From Muricea muricata (Eukaryota; Cnidaria; Anthozoa; Malacalcyonacea; Plexauridae), in assembly GCA_963855995.1 (NCBI GenBank), contig OY979716.1, positions 27,640,118-27,704,117 on the forward strand: DNA of 64,000 bases, read 5' to 3'. The notes beneath the pieces are model-generated. The model made no database searches, had not been told where the DNA came from, and saw nothing but the letters and a program-made list of their open reading frames with translations. The position numbers were made by a program, and so were the translations under genes. Shown one piece after another: positions 12,101 to 24,328 of the stretch (position 1 is the first letter of the stretch; each line of letters starts with the position of its first letter).

Positions 12101-12517
12101 TACAGACCTATAGATGTTGTTTCATAACTTCACACAATCAAAATGAATGCCATAAACATCCCGGATAGCATTTGAGACTTGTTCAAACTATTCGGGTGAG
12201 TAACCCTTAACAGAGTTGATACTGTGGCCAGGTGATGAAATTTTAATTAGACAATACAGGAGTAGTTCCTCAGGTTGAAGAAGTAATCCACTGCTGTACT
12301 CCAGTGGTGTTGTGGGAGGATGATAATCAGTATTGCCAAGGAATGCAACAGGTTGAAACCTTTCATTTTGATGACCAACAAACGACGTTGACGATGTTGG
12401 CGATGAAGTCTCGCCAGCTGAAGATGTTTTATAACTGCTGTGCTTAACATTTGGTTTTACACGCTTGCAACACGACGAAGGAAAGTTTAACGCAGACCTT
12501 TTACCATTTAATCGCAC
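9181..12517 (-). pseudogene. P-superfamily (THAP9-like) DNA transposase, broken
   Basis: Minus-strand coding runs from 12517 down to about 9230. In order: an unrecognised N-terminal region (12.5-11.4 kb), a coiled-coil-like stretch followed by two C2H2-like fingers (CYWKDC...H...H and CDWLLC...H...H, about 11.1-10.9 kb), then P-type transposase sequence: MRWHPSVLKWCLRL...RTLSDYKNF, the catalytic-region CDGAAENR, DPPHLLKKLRNN, and a C-terminal LSQDIVES...CGGSSNMTAY. A canonical intron (9729 to 9511, GT-AG, minus) separates the last two blocks. The frame shifts near 11,385, 10,590, 10,245 and 9,820, and stops lie between 12,187 and 12,035, so it is dead. Its terminal repeats were not found. Confidence 0.7.
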
Positions 12518-13885
12518 ATTTATAACAAAATTAACAATTCAAAAACGACAACAACTTATTGAACTTTTAAACTAAACACAACAAAATCGCTTTCGCTCTA
12601 GCGCAACTTTTTGTCAACGCCACCATTTGTATTTCCATAGCAATGAACTAACCTGCCCAAACCAATGTTCGATTTTATAACGTTTTTTTTAGTAGGTATT
12701 CCATTTTCAAAGTCCAAAATTGATGAAATTATCCGCTCTAAATAGCTTTGTTTTGGCAAATTATAAAATGAAATAACCATTGCAATTTCACAACAAAATA
12801 TTAGGGTGTAGAAAGGTGTTTAACACACCAAGCGCTCAATGTATCGCAAAGCAAGTGTTACAATAATTAGATAAATAGACGCCAACACGTTCAAAAGCAC
12901 TTCACTGAAGATTGTTTTGAGCGCGCTTCTGTCACTATTGAGAAGTTCAAGACTCCAAGGCCTAAGAAAGACAGTTTGGAGCTTGTGTCTTTGCTACGTT
13001 GGACACAAATAGAGAGCAAAGTGAACGCACAAAATGCGTGAAGCGAAGAGAAGTAAGCTGATTTTGCATACTAAATATAAACTCGGTGTATATATTTGTG
13101 TTTATAAAGTGTAAAGTCGAAAAATTAAAGTTACTGCGTGTCATTTGCATATTATATATCATTCAGGATTCCTGATATCGATGCTAAAATGCATAAACGT
13201 TTTATTTTAATTATAATTTTACTATTGTCTTTTGTATGAAATTTAATATCTGTGTCGTCCTGTTTATAGAGTGTCATGAGCCACTGGTGAAAGGCGATGA
13301 CGCCTACCGATGATGGAGCCTTCACATCATAACAGCATGTCAGTGCAGCAACTGAAACTGCAGCAACTGAAACTGCAGCAATGGTGACTGATCTGCCCGT
13401 GGAACCAAAAGAATGACAATACTAATAGAATATATTGAATTTTTACTTGCAGAGATATGTACAAATTGGTCATTGCAGAAAACATCCATACAACTGCCAC
13501 AAAGAAAATGGACAATACCCTTCCTTTCCCCCTGACATCCAAAAACAGTTCAACACTCCATCAAAACCTAGAAATATTCCCCTTCATATTTAAGCATGCA
13601 TCATTAATTATAACAGTTTAAGATACATTTCTCAATCTATAAATTTTCACCCCTCCCTCCCCCAGACATCTCAAAACAGTTTTTCTGCCTCTTCCTCTGG
13701 GTATCATAAATTTCCTCTGTGGAGGTATATGTATCTTTTCTGGAATGACCCAATATGCTCTTAGGCAAATTGTTTTGAATCTAATGAACAGCACAGCAGT
13801 CAGGTGTGAAAAAAGGAGAAATTAGTTATATAAAGTTCTTAAAAATAGTTCTGATATTTAGCAAAAAAAAATAACAAAGACAATG
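12518..13885. other. Intergenic AT-rich stretch
   Basis: No supported gene. The part next to 12.5-12.8 kb may be the 5' end of the P-like element. A short imperfect tandem (GCAGCAACTGAAACT, two to three units) lies near 13,345-13,380. Confidence 0.3.
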
Positions 13886-13935
13886 CAGTTAATTCCTGGA
13901 ATATATATATATATATATATTCCAGGAATTAACTG
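13886..13935. repeat. Perfect 50-bp palindrome with TA core
   Basis: CAGTTAATTCCTGGAA followed by an alternating TA core and then the exact reverse complement. It would extrude as a hairpin. Confidence 0.9.
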
Positions 13936-14008
13936 TACCAGAATGGTTACGAGACTTGTCAATGATTTTAGAGCGCTCAATACCATTACTAGTAGAGCGG
14001 ATATATTT

Positions 14009-14094
14009 ATTTATTTCGTAGACCTGCTGTGCTACTCCGAGTTTCACGATCGCTTTATAGCGTGAAACTCGGAGTAGCACAGCAGGTCTACGAA

Positions 14095-14100
<6 letters not shown>
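14009..14100. repeat. Perfect inverted repeat, two 40-bp arms, 12-nt loop
   Basis: The left arm 14,009-14,048 and right arm 14,061-14,100 are exact reverse complements containing TAGACCTGCTGTGCTACTCC. It abuts a long (TA)n tract. This hairpin-plus-TA layout recurs in the window (27.9 kb). Confidence 0.9.

Positions 14101-14180
<80 letters not shown>
14101..14180. repeat. (TA)n microsatellite
   Basis: About 80 bp of alternating TA directly after the hairpin. Confidence 0.95.
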
Positions 14181-14183
<3 letters not shown>

Positions 14184-14325
14184 GCTCATTTAACCAAAGT
14201 TATGTGGGTCAATATGTTGCTTACTTTTGCTTTTCACCATACTGGTTGTAGCGGTGACCATCGCAAGTTTTAAAATTCTCAGCTGCATGTTCTAATCACA
14301 ATTGATTATAAGAAGTAGCAGGAAA

Positions 14326-14839
14326 TCAAGGATAATCTATATCTATAATGCATTTCAATGATGCTTCCTTATTTTGTTCCCCTGAATCTGAGCAAACGTT
14401 TCCCATGAATTTGATGCAGTTATCAATTTCTCGGCAACAATAACATTCTTTAGCATTTTGTAATTGTTCCATTTTACAATTTCCACAGCTACACTTAAAA
14501 CCAGATGCGATATTTTACTACGCACACATTAACACATTCGTATACGGTAAGTGTAAAGTCTTTGTTATGTAAAATCAGTAAGCTTACCATGTCATAACAG
14601 ATTTGCTTTCGCCAAAACGGAGTTGTTGCAGGCTTTCCTTGTCTTCTTCTCGCCTTCGACTATACTCTTCTAGTCAAGTTTCATCTGGCATGGGTTCATC
14701 AAAATAGGCCTCCATGTCACTATTGTCGTCGTCGCCCATGTTGCTTTACGATCGGCTTCAATGCTGCTTTTCTCGCTTTCTTTGGCATATTAGATGAAGC
14801 ATCGCTGTAAACACTTGAATCAGATTGTAAGCTGGACAT
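14326..14839 (-). pseudogene. P2X7-C-terminal-like zinc module gene, broken
   Basis: On the minus strand a start in good context (14,839: MSSLQSDSSVYSDASSN) or a second one (14,739: MGDDDNSDMEAYFDEPMPDE) leads to an acidic N-terminus and a GTAAGC donor at 14,587. The next exon reads FKCSCGNCKM...ECYCCREIDNC. The CSCGNC-M-ECxCC pattern is that of the cysteine-rich module shared by P2X7 tails and many small invertebrate proteins. The two possible starts are in different frames and there is an in-frame stop after PMPDET, so this copy looks dead or contains read errors. It is divergent to the ORF that starts at 15,118. Confidence 0.45.
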
Positions 14840-15130
14840 TTTTCTCTTACTTTTGGCTTTTTGTTAATATTTTCTCGGTTTGTCTTTGCAAAATTGGTCG
14901 AACTGTAATGTTTTTCTCTAGCAATTGAAACACGAGCGTTCCACGGATCCAGTCCCCCAGCATGCGCGACTTTTTTCCAAAATTTCCGACTTTGACCCAT
15001 TATATCTCCGAAACTAAGCGTTTAACGCAAAAACTAATCTTGAACTTATTAACTAACTTTTTACGATCCATCCGAATCATCAAAAACCCATTTTGGGTTT
15101 ATTAGCACTTTAAGCAGATGTATTCTGATA

Positions 15131-15242
15131 GGAAGGCACTAGATAGGATCGAGTAAAACCACGGCGAGCCCGCAATAAGTTAATATTTCATACATTTGAC
15201 AGCGGTGCCTTCAAGCACGGAAATAAAACACATTTCCGGTTT
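15131..15242 (+). repeat. Left TIR of the MULE
   Basis: 112-bp terminal inverted repeat matching 22,459-22,570 in reverse complement with two mismatches. It includes ACCACGGCGAGCCCGCAATA and is the likely transposase binding site. Confidence 0.95.
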
Positions 15243-15765
15243 TTGTTTGCTGTTGCAAATGACCCCGATCTTGACCCACATCATTCTTATTATTCTGCGA
15301 CGTGGAAAGCCTTGTTAAATAGTATATATCGTGTGCGGTGGTTTAACAGCGAAATTTTAGATATTTTACGATGTGGCGTGTTTGTTAATTGGTGTCTAGT
15401 CGAGAAATCGCGTTAAATATCGGTACTTGTAGCTAAAGTTTTGTGTTCCCCTTGTGATAATATGTATTTAACTGAAAATAGTGTTGTAAATTTAATTTTT
15501 AAGCATGCCAAATTACTAAAGGGGCACAGAATGCCTCGATCACACGCGTGCACTCAGTTGGGGTTTCGATTTTGATTAGTTATTGACTCTCATACATGAT
15601 GTATGATACATCAGCGTTAATAGACTTACTTTTGTTTTCAAAACCTTGTCCGGCTGCGTTATAATAATCACTTCTAAATAACAAATGTTATGAATCTAAT
15701 TTCATGCCAGCGATCGCGCGTAAACACCAAAATTGGCGCGAATTTTAATGTTTTGCAAAATGCAA

Positions 15766-18700
15766 ATGGCGAGCTCCATTTCAAGCGACAGCCCTTGGGC
15801 ATTGCAGTTTACAGAGCGATTTGACCTGTTTTCCGGTTATGTAAAAGATGAAATCAGCGCATACGAGCTTATAAAAACGTACGAAGTAGCTACGACAAGC
15901 CGCTTTACTGTTTTTAAACAAACTGGAGGATTTAAAGGCTCAGCCGGTAAGTCAAAATTTTTGCAATAATTGAAGGGGAGGGGGGAGGGGGGAGGGGGGA
16001 GGCGCCAAGCGGTCGCTGCAAAACTTAAATTTCCATGAACTATTGAAAGAAACCTAAGAATAACAAGAAAAAAGGAAATTATAGTAAAAATTTTAGTGAT
16101 ATTGTGGAGTTATCTTGCCGTTAAGAACGACAGATACCAACGATTTACCAAGCACGTTTGCCATATGACATCATGAAAGGGCCATATTTTGGTAAATTTT
16201 AATACGATTGTACTATATTTACCATTCTTGAAAAGTTTAGAAATAGCTTTTAGTTAATTTTTCAAATATTTCGTGCATTGATAATATGAAACGATACCGT
16301 GATTGGAGGCGATAATGACTTGGGTGGGTTTTGAATCAATTTTTGGAAGATTCCTCAAACACAATAGTGGTTTACTCTATTTATACTTGTAGTAATCGGT
16401 AATTTTTGTGAGATAGCGAATTACAATAACACTTTAGATAGCGAGAGAGATAATAAAAAACACCGTATTCGATGGCAAGACCTGGAAGAAACCACAGGAT
16501 GCAAGATTAGCTTTGACGGAGTCCCTTTTCAAATTGTGGGAGTCAAAATTCTGGACTGTCAAAATGGACCTGACAAGAATAAAGCGAAGAAAAAAAATGA
16601 AGCTTTGAAGAAAACACAAAAAAAATGTAAGCAATAATATTATGGAATGTTAATAAAAATGTAATAATGCGTTCTCGCTAGGGAAGGACGAAGTCTTTTC
16701 TTTTGGACGGGGTTTTTTTAAATTTTTTGGTCAAAGCAGGTTTAATTGTTTAATCGTAGAAATACGTTTCAATATTACATTTGAACTAAACAAATGTTTT
16801 AAGGACAGAATTCAAGATTCCCTACGATTTAGCATGTTTTAGTAATTCTATGTCACCAAAAAAACGCGTAACTGGAAAGCAGCCTCAGCTGTTGTGTTTT
16901 ACGTGCGGGAAAATTGCAACATAATAATACACAAGTTATGCCATGGATTTATAATCATTCAGGGCATGTTACTATCGATATTCTTTTCGTGTCACTGTTA
17001 TAGGATGGTATTGACCACAACTATAGCCACCCAAAGCGCCGTTTTCTTGTGCAGGATACGAAAAAGCGCGGTTGTCCAGCAAAAATACATATGAGAAAGA
17101 TAATTACGTTTCCCGAATACAAGGTGAGTACATTAGAAAACTTGGAAGGTCATTTTTAAGTACTGTGACATGTACAACATATATGTATAAAAACTGCATG
17201 ACATACCACTTTTTCACACATGAAATCACAGGGAAGCATGAATGAATGATAATAAATAAAAAACTACTCTATGGATTCGTTCCCTAGGACAGTGGTTTAC
17301 AATTACAATTACAATGACATACAATAACAATAAGTACTTCTGCCTACGTATCTCTTAGTATAGTGAATGTTTTTAAGAATGCGAACCTACAGTATAATCT
17401 ATTCTTATTTAATAAAAATCTATTTTTATGGTAAATGCTGCGCATTGCTGTCCGAATTCAATGTGGTTGCTGTATGCCGGGACTCCAATGTTGCTCTCTG
17501 CCTTGTATTCATCGTAGAAATTCCTATGAATTTACTATAGTTATTTTATTCAGATTACAACAGATACGAGAAGAAAGAGGGAAAGTGTGTCCAAAACATT
17601 GCGCGAGGACTTGCTAAGTAGAAATAAAAATGTTGCAGCAGAGACGCGTATCTACATATCATTGCCAAAGAACGACGATCATGAATTTCACCTCACAGGA
17701 ACTGTAAGTATTTAGCTTGTATTGTAACTACCATACAGCATATGTGAGTGTGGCGACTGACAAAAGCAACAACGGTAACAAACAAAATTACTTACAATTT
17801 AATTCAAGTCAAATATTACTAAACTTACAAGCCTATATATTACTAAACTTCTTTTGTCTTTTAGTTTTAACTTTCGATTACACTACCCCTGAGGTAGTAA
17901 TAGAAAGGGAATTCATGCGCACTAATAAAAAATTGCGTCAATTTATTAAGGTATCAGGACTGCTTCAACCAGTTGATCAACGATTAATCAAGAAAATCCA
18001 GGAGCTGGTGCCGCATGGAGTAAATCGTGTGTCTGAGATGCAACGACACCTTCAATACTACGTGAGGAAAGAAATTTTTGCCAACCGGAAACCACCAGAA
18101 GCAACGAACAGGCGATTTTTTCCCACCAACGTGGATGAGAGAAACCATATGTATGGAGCCGCAGTGCAGAGCAAACACTCAAGCATCGATCAAGAAAATC
18201 TTGAACTTAAAATTAAAGACTGGGAGCAACAGAGCCCTGAGGACAAGTTCTTTTTTCGACCTTACTGCCACACAGACAAGTGCGAGTTGGAGGAAGAAAG
18301 TGATATCAATGTGGAAGACCAAAATTGCTGTGACGACGATATTGTTGAGATACGAGAGAACAGTCAGGCAAACAATCTTCTTCTTGTCCACCAAACACAA
18401 TGGCAAAGACAGCTGCTGGAAAAGTACGGAGGTGATATTTGTTTGCTCGACGCAACATACAAAACGTCTAGATATGCACTTCCCACGTTCTTCTTGTGCG
18501 TTAAAACTAACGTGGATTACTGCGTTGTTGCCTCTTTCGTTACCCAACAAGAGAATGCTGATTCCATTTGGGAAGCATTACATGTGTTACAAGATTGGAA
18601 CCCAACATGGAATCCTAGTTTCTTTATGGTAGACTTCTGTGAAGCAGAGATTAATGCAATTGAAAGACTTTTCCCAAGTAAGGATGAACTATAAATAATT

Positions 18701-21700
18701 ACACTAAAATAAATTAGCTACTTACAAATTTAAAATGAGCAAGGAACAGATAATACACATAAGGAGCAACATTGGGCTTTGTCTATGGCTAAAAAAATTG
18801 TTGCTACAACATTTCCACAGTAATACGTACAACGGTATTTTATTGTCCTTTTTTGCCCATTTCAACTATTATAATTAGGCTTCCTAATGCAAATTTTAAA
18901 AAATGTTAAGTAGGAGGGTAGAACTTATTCTGATGTGCCCTCCTGAACCTTGAAAATAGCAAACGTAATTTACAGATTATCAAAAAAAACCTACGTGTTT
19001 CAACGTGTTTCAAATTCTTTAGAACGTTGTGAAATTAAACGAAAAAATAACCATTTTGGAATAGCTACAGGATTATGCATGCACGACACACCAACTGATA
19101 CACCACTATACTGTATTCTATTTTGCATTTTTCGATTTTAGGCTGTCTTGTCTACCTTTGTGACTTTCACCGTGAACAAGCGTGGGTTAGGTGGGTGAAC
19201 AAAACTGCAAATGAAGTCAGCAAAGAAGATAAAGATGAGGTTCTTACCAATTTGCGTGCTCTAGCCAAAGCTTCAAATGAAGAATTATTTCAAACAACCC
19301 TCGCTCATTTTCAAAATACTACAATTTGGAAAGTAAATAAGAAGCTCCAAAACTGGATGAATACTACATGGCTTCCTGAAAAAAAAGTAAGTTTTATCAT
19401 AAATATAGATGTTGATTTTACTCCACCGCAAAAATGTTTACGCATATTTTAATTGTTGAATTTTGAGGGGAAAAGATTTACTGCCTGTAAAAATGGCAAT
19501 TTTACTAATTACTAGTAGCTTCCTATTGAGTATAGTTAATTAGCTTAGGATTCATGAAAAGGTCCTGTGGATCAGAACACTCTTAAAGATTGGACATTGA
19601 AAAAAAAACATGGCACAGTATATAAGCTAACAGCCTTTATTTAACAAAGATCATTTGAAATACATTGTTTCAAACAAACTTATTATATTTTTACCCTTTA
19701 GCGCTGGGTCTGGGCATACAGGAAAGATCGTTTCAATGTGAAGGTGAACACTAACAATGGTGTTGAAAGACAAAACAGGTCCTTTAAGTACCAGTTTCTG
19801 GCAGATAACCGAGACAAAACCCTGAGTGGCCTGTTGAGCATTCTAGTAACACAGTTTCTTCCAAGTGTATATAAAAAGTAAGGACTTTTGGTACAGTATT
19901 TCAACTTAATTATAGTATGATATGCAATTTAAATTGCTGGGCTGTTACACCATGCCACTACCCCTAACCCTAACCCTAACCCTAACCCTAATCCTAACCT
20001 AACTAGTAGGCTCTGGAAATTAGACAGCAACAGAATACATTATAGATGTATTCTTAATCAACCATTCTCTTTGCAGGTACGTCGAAAGTAATATCCGTTA
20101 TGTAAGCGCATATCGCCAGTACAATAAATCTCTCCCGAAGTGGTTACACAATCGACCAAGGGAGTTTGTAGTGCATTGTCAGAAGCGCTTATCCTTCACT
20201 GACACGATAGAAAGATCTACTATTCACTGCAAAGATCATGGCAACTTTACAGTTAGAAGCCAAAGTAACAGTCACACGTCATATAGTGTTCAGTTTGGTG
20301 ACCTTAGTACTATGCCTTCATGCAGTTGTTTTGATTGGCAAAAACACCACTGGCCTTGCAAACATTTTTTAGCAGTCTACAAACATTTTCCTGAATGGGG
20401 ATGGGAAGCAATGTCACCCATCTACAAAGATAGTCCATACTTTGAAATAGATTCAAATGTTGTCACAAATGACTCAACAATTTCTGTCGCAAAGGCATCA
20501 ACAGACAATCACTATACCTGTACATCTAACACTAAGCCATCAAGTGGTGATGTCCATACAGCACACACTGATGAAGTTCCATTAAACGAATCTAATGATA
20601 GCAATTCACAGAAGCAACCTATAATTAATTTACAACATGAGGGGAGATGCTGCAGGGAATATCTGAAAGAGCTTCAAAACCTTACATACCTTTGTACCGA
20701 TGGAAATGCTTTCCAAACACTGAAACAAGACCTTCAAACAGCTCTAAACAAATTCAAACTGTGTTTACCATCTGAAAGTGGTATTCTGATAGAAGCTTTG
20801 AAGCCAAAGCAACCACCAAAGTTGAAAAAGAGTACTGCTGGAAAGAAAAGCCATTCAACAAAAACAAAATCAAAAGATTATGCAAGACTTCCTCTTCGTC
20901 TTAGCCTGAAGAGAAAGAATGAAGATGGTATAAAGATTTCACCCCCAGAGAGCAAACAAAGAAAAGTGATTTCTTTTCCAGAACAGGACATCAGTAACAC
21001 CTTGAAGATACATGACATTGAGACACACAATACTAACAATGACTTGGAGAAAAATGAGATTGATTTGGAAAAGAAGAACATGGCAGATCACCAGCAGAGC
21101 TATGTGAAAAAGAAAGAATGCAACTTTAAAGCCACAGAGATTGACACAGAGTGTGTTTCTGATGCTCCAGAAAACAATCCACTAGAGCCTTTGGAGAAAA
21201 AAACAATTATTATTGATGAAAATACACCAGATCCAGGGACATGGTTAACCATACACAATTCCAACCAACCTGATTCAAAAGTTACCCTGTACCTGGTATC
21301 TAAGTCTAATATCTTAAATCCAAAAGGCTGGTTAACTGATTCAGAGATACATGTTGGACAAATGCTTCTTAAAATGGAATTTCCCCTTGTGGATGGCCTA
21401 TGTGATCCTGCAATTACAGGAGATTTGGTGACACCAGCTACCAGTGAGTTTGTACAAATTATAAACACTGGTGCACACTGGGTTTGTATGAGTACAATGT
21501 CAACTAGTCCTGGCACAGTCAAACTATATGATACATTATATAACACAGCAAATTCCATCACAATTCGCCATGCTTTCCATATGCTTATGTTCCCTGGGGA
21601 CAGTGTTTCATTTATAAATGAAAAAGTCCAAAGGCAACTTAATCATAATGACTGTGGCTTGTTTGCCCTGGCCATTGCAACAGATTTGTGCCACGGTATA

Positions 21701-22018
21701 GATCCAGTTACACAATCATATGACCAATCAAAGTTGCGTCAGCATTACATCAATTGTTTGGAATCAAGAAAAATGGCACCTTTTCCAAAGACGTCGCGAC
21801 GAGTTATCCATCACTTAGGTACTGAGAAGCAAACAGTTGCAATCTACTGTGTCTGCCGACTGCCCAACGACAAGCAAGAGTATGTTCAGTGTTTTGAATG
21901 CCATGGTAGGTATCATCCATCGTGCGTGAAAGTTCCAGAGTGGGCTCTCATAACCAAACGAAGGTGGAGATGCGATAAATGCAGGAGCAAGAATGTTAAA
22001 AAGCCATACATCTATTAA
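15766..22018 (+). CDS. MULE transposase with SWIM, Ulp1-like protease and PHD finger (multi-exon)
   Basis: Proposed exons: 15766-15946, 16438-16626, 16833-16867 (tentative), 17004-17123, 17554-17703, 17951-18677, 19142-19386, 19702-19877, 20077-22018. All borders are GT-AG and all phases agree. Domains in order: an N-terminal module with RWQDLEETTGCKISF and a KKRGCPAK motif that resembles FAR1/CARF-type DNA-binding regions; a MULE DDE core (LLDATYKTSRYALP, FFMVDFCEAEINAIERLFP, CDFHREQAW); a SWIM finger (CSCFDWQKHHWPCKH); a C48 Ulp1-like cysteine protease (AHWVCM and NDCGLFA); and a C-terminal PHD finger (CVCRLPNDKQEYVQC...RWRCDKC). The start ATG at 15,766 has the best context; in-frame ATGs lie at 15,748 and 15,760. 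It should cut and join DNA at the TIRs; the protease and PHD may act on SUMO and chromatin (inference). Confidence 0.8.
17951..18677 (+). CDS. MULE exon with the first two DDE blocks
   Basis: The acceptor TTTATTAAG joins in phase to the preceding exon so that LTGT continues into VSGLLQPVDQRLIKKI. The exon carries HLQYYVRKEIF, then LLDATYKTSRYALP (first catalytic Asp) and MVDFCEAEINAIERLFP (second Asp). It ends at 18,677 before GTAAGG with one base left over, completed by the next exon to give SCLVYLCDFHREQAW. The open frame extends upstream to 17,717, but that part is intron. Confidence 0.8.
19961..20004. repeat. Interstitial telomeric repeat (CCCTAA)n
   Basis: About seven CCCTAA units, slightly degenerate at the end, lie inside the last intron of the MULE gene (19,878-20,076). 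TTAGGG-type repeats are the metazoan telomere sequence. Confidence 0.9.
20077..22018 (+). CDS. MULE last exon: SWIM finger, Ulp1-like protease, PHD finger
   Basis: An uninterrupted exon of about 647 codons. SWIM finger CSCFDWQKHHWPCKHF lies near 20,325. A long Ser/Lys-rich linker follows (20.45-21.2 kb). The C48-type protease region includes GWLTDSEIHVGQMLL, the HW of GAHWVCM (21,475) and the catalytic-type Asp-Cys of NDCGLFALAIA (21,650). A PHD finger with C4-H-C3 spacing (CVC...C..C...H..C...RWRCDKCRS) closes the protein. AATAAA at 22,073 lies 55 bp past the stop. MULEs with Ulp1 domains are known from plants (Kaonashi type); the added PHD is notable. Confidence 0.85.
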
Positions 22019-22072
22019 CCCATTGACTGGCAGAAACCCAAGTCTACCAAGGACCTGGGACTACAATATGGT

Positions 22073-22078
22073 AATAAA
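22073..22078 (+). terminator. Polyadenylation signal of the MULE gene
   Basis: AATAAA 55 bp after the transposase stop codon, inside the element and before its right TIR. Confidence 0.6.
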
Positions 22079-22458
22079 GACTTTCAATTAATGGCCACAA
22101 AAAACCTTTTATATTTATATTTATATTCCTATTGAGATTTAGATATTAAAATATAAACCTATATGTTCAGTCAAACAGCTTATAAAACTTACCTGAGTTC
22201 ACCCGATTATAATATTGAATTTCACTGTTAAGACTTGACATTGTATTCAATTAATAAAGACGTATTATGTACATCAGTACATATATAAAGACACTGTTAA
22301 ACTCAGTATCACCATATCCACAAGAAACTAATGCTGTAAATGTTTAAAATAATAAGGATTTGTTGGCCTGAGCGATCGAACAATTGTAATTAATTTCTTC
22401 GCGAATGTTGCGCATGAAATTTAAAACTATAATTCTTTGATCAGGAGTCTCCGATCAG

Positions 22459-22570
22459 AAACCGGAAATGTGTTTTAATTCCGTGCTTGTAGGCACCGCT
22501 GTCAAATGTATGAAATATTAACTTATTGCGGGCTCGCCGTGGTTTTACTCGATCCTATCTAGTGCCTTCC
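22459..22570 (-). repeat. Right TIR of the MULE
   Basis: Reverse complement of the left TIR with two mismatches, followed directly by the second copy of the 9-bp target duplication. Confidence 0.95.
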
Positions 22571-23058
22571 ATTCTGATAACATTTTTAACCTCGAAGAAC
22601 AATTTACTGCAAAGGAACTGACTGCTGCGATAACTGCAGAATTGATCGCAAGAAAAATTAAAGAAATTGAACGAAAACACACAAACACCGGGGAATGTAG
22701 TTGGTGGAACTGTTGCAAAGAAGCAAAATCGCATATCGGGAAAGAACATATCTGGATTCTAATCGTGGAAGCATTTAAAATCGTCAAGTACGAAGGACCA
22801 CCAACAAAATGTCGGAACATTTTTGAACAGAACAAACTTTTAAACTATCATACTTAACTTTACATACTCTATCCACTAGTATCGAAAAAACTTTTACTTT
22901 TACAAATCTCATAGATTATCTCATATGTTTATATCAACTGAAATATAATCACTAGTTTGTAAAACTTAAAAGTTGAAATAAATATTTTTAAACCTATACA
23001 GCATTTCTCTCTTTTCTGATACACATGGGATCACCCTCGGAACCAAATTTGTACTGTC

Positions 23059-23198
23059 CAAGTGCTGATCACATGCTATGAACCAAAACCAATGTGCATG
23101 TGCTGTTCACGTGCTCTAACGTCAATTCTATGTGCATGTGCTGTTCACGTGCTATGACGTCAATTCACTGCGCATGCGCTGTTCACGTGCTAGTGACA
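23059..23198. repeat. Tandem repeat with E-box and CRE-like sites
   Basis: About three and a half units of 38 bp, each with GCATGTGCTGTTCACGTGCT then TAACGTCAATTC or TGACGTCAATTC. Each unit therefore has a CACGTG E-box, and at least one has a full TGACGTCA cAMP-response element. It lies just beyond the 3' end of the split ORF and could act as an enhancer or be a chance minisatellite. Confidence 0.75.

Positions 23199-24328
<1,130 letters not shown>

Larger units (their letters stand above)
15131..22570 (+). mobile_element. MULE (Mutator-like) DNA transposon, apparently complete, 7.4 kb
   Basis: The ends are 112-bp terminal inverted repeats (15,131-15,242 and 22,459-22,570, starting GGAAGGCACTAGATAGG) that I count as differing at two positions. 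They are flanked by the exact 9-bp direct repeat ATTCTGATA (15,122-15,130 and 22,571-22,579), the duplication size made by MULE transposases. Inside lies a single plus-strand multi-exon gene for a transposase with DDE, SWIM, Ulp1-like and PHD domains. Near-identical TIRs and a clean duplication point to a recent insertion. I see no disabling change in the exons, so this may be an autonomous copy. Confidence 0.9.
15118..22857 (+). pseudogene. Small host ORF split after its start by the MULE insertion
   Basis: The ATG at 15,118-15,120 is followed by TATTCTGATA and then the MULE. After the MULE the duplicated ATTCTGATA (22,571-22,579) continues in the same frame to a stop at 22,855-22,857. Without the insertion the frame would encode about 96 residues (MYSDNIFNLEEQ..., then a helical KIKEIERKH region, then ECSWWNCC and TKCRNIFEQNK). 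An AATAAA lies near 22,977. I do not recognise the protein. The insertion falls in codons 2-5, so this allele should be null unless a later start is used. Confidence 0.5.

Noticed and set aside
13889-14080. 63-aa minus-strand ORF over the hairpins
   Set aside because: Frame through palindromic and TA-repeat DNA with no protein-like composition.
17717-17950. N-terminal extension of the long ORF over the MULE DDE exon
   Set aside because: It is low-complexity intron read-through; the acceptor at 17,950 gives correct phase and family-typical sequence.
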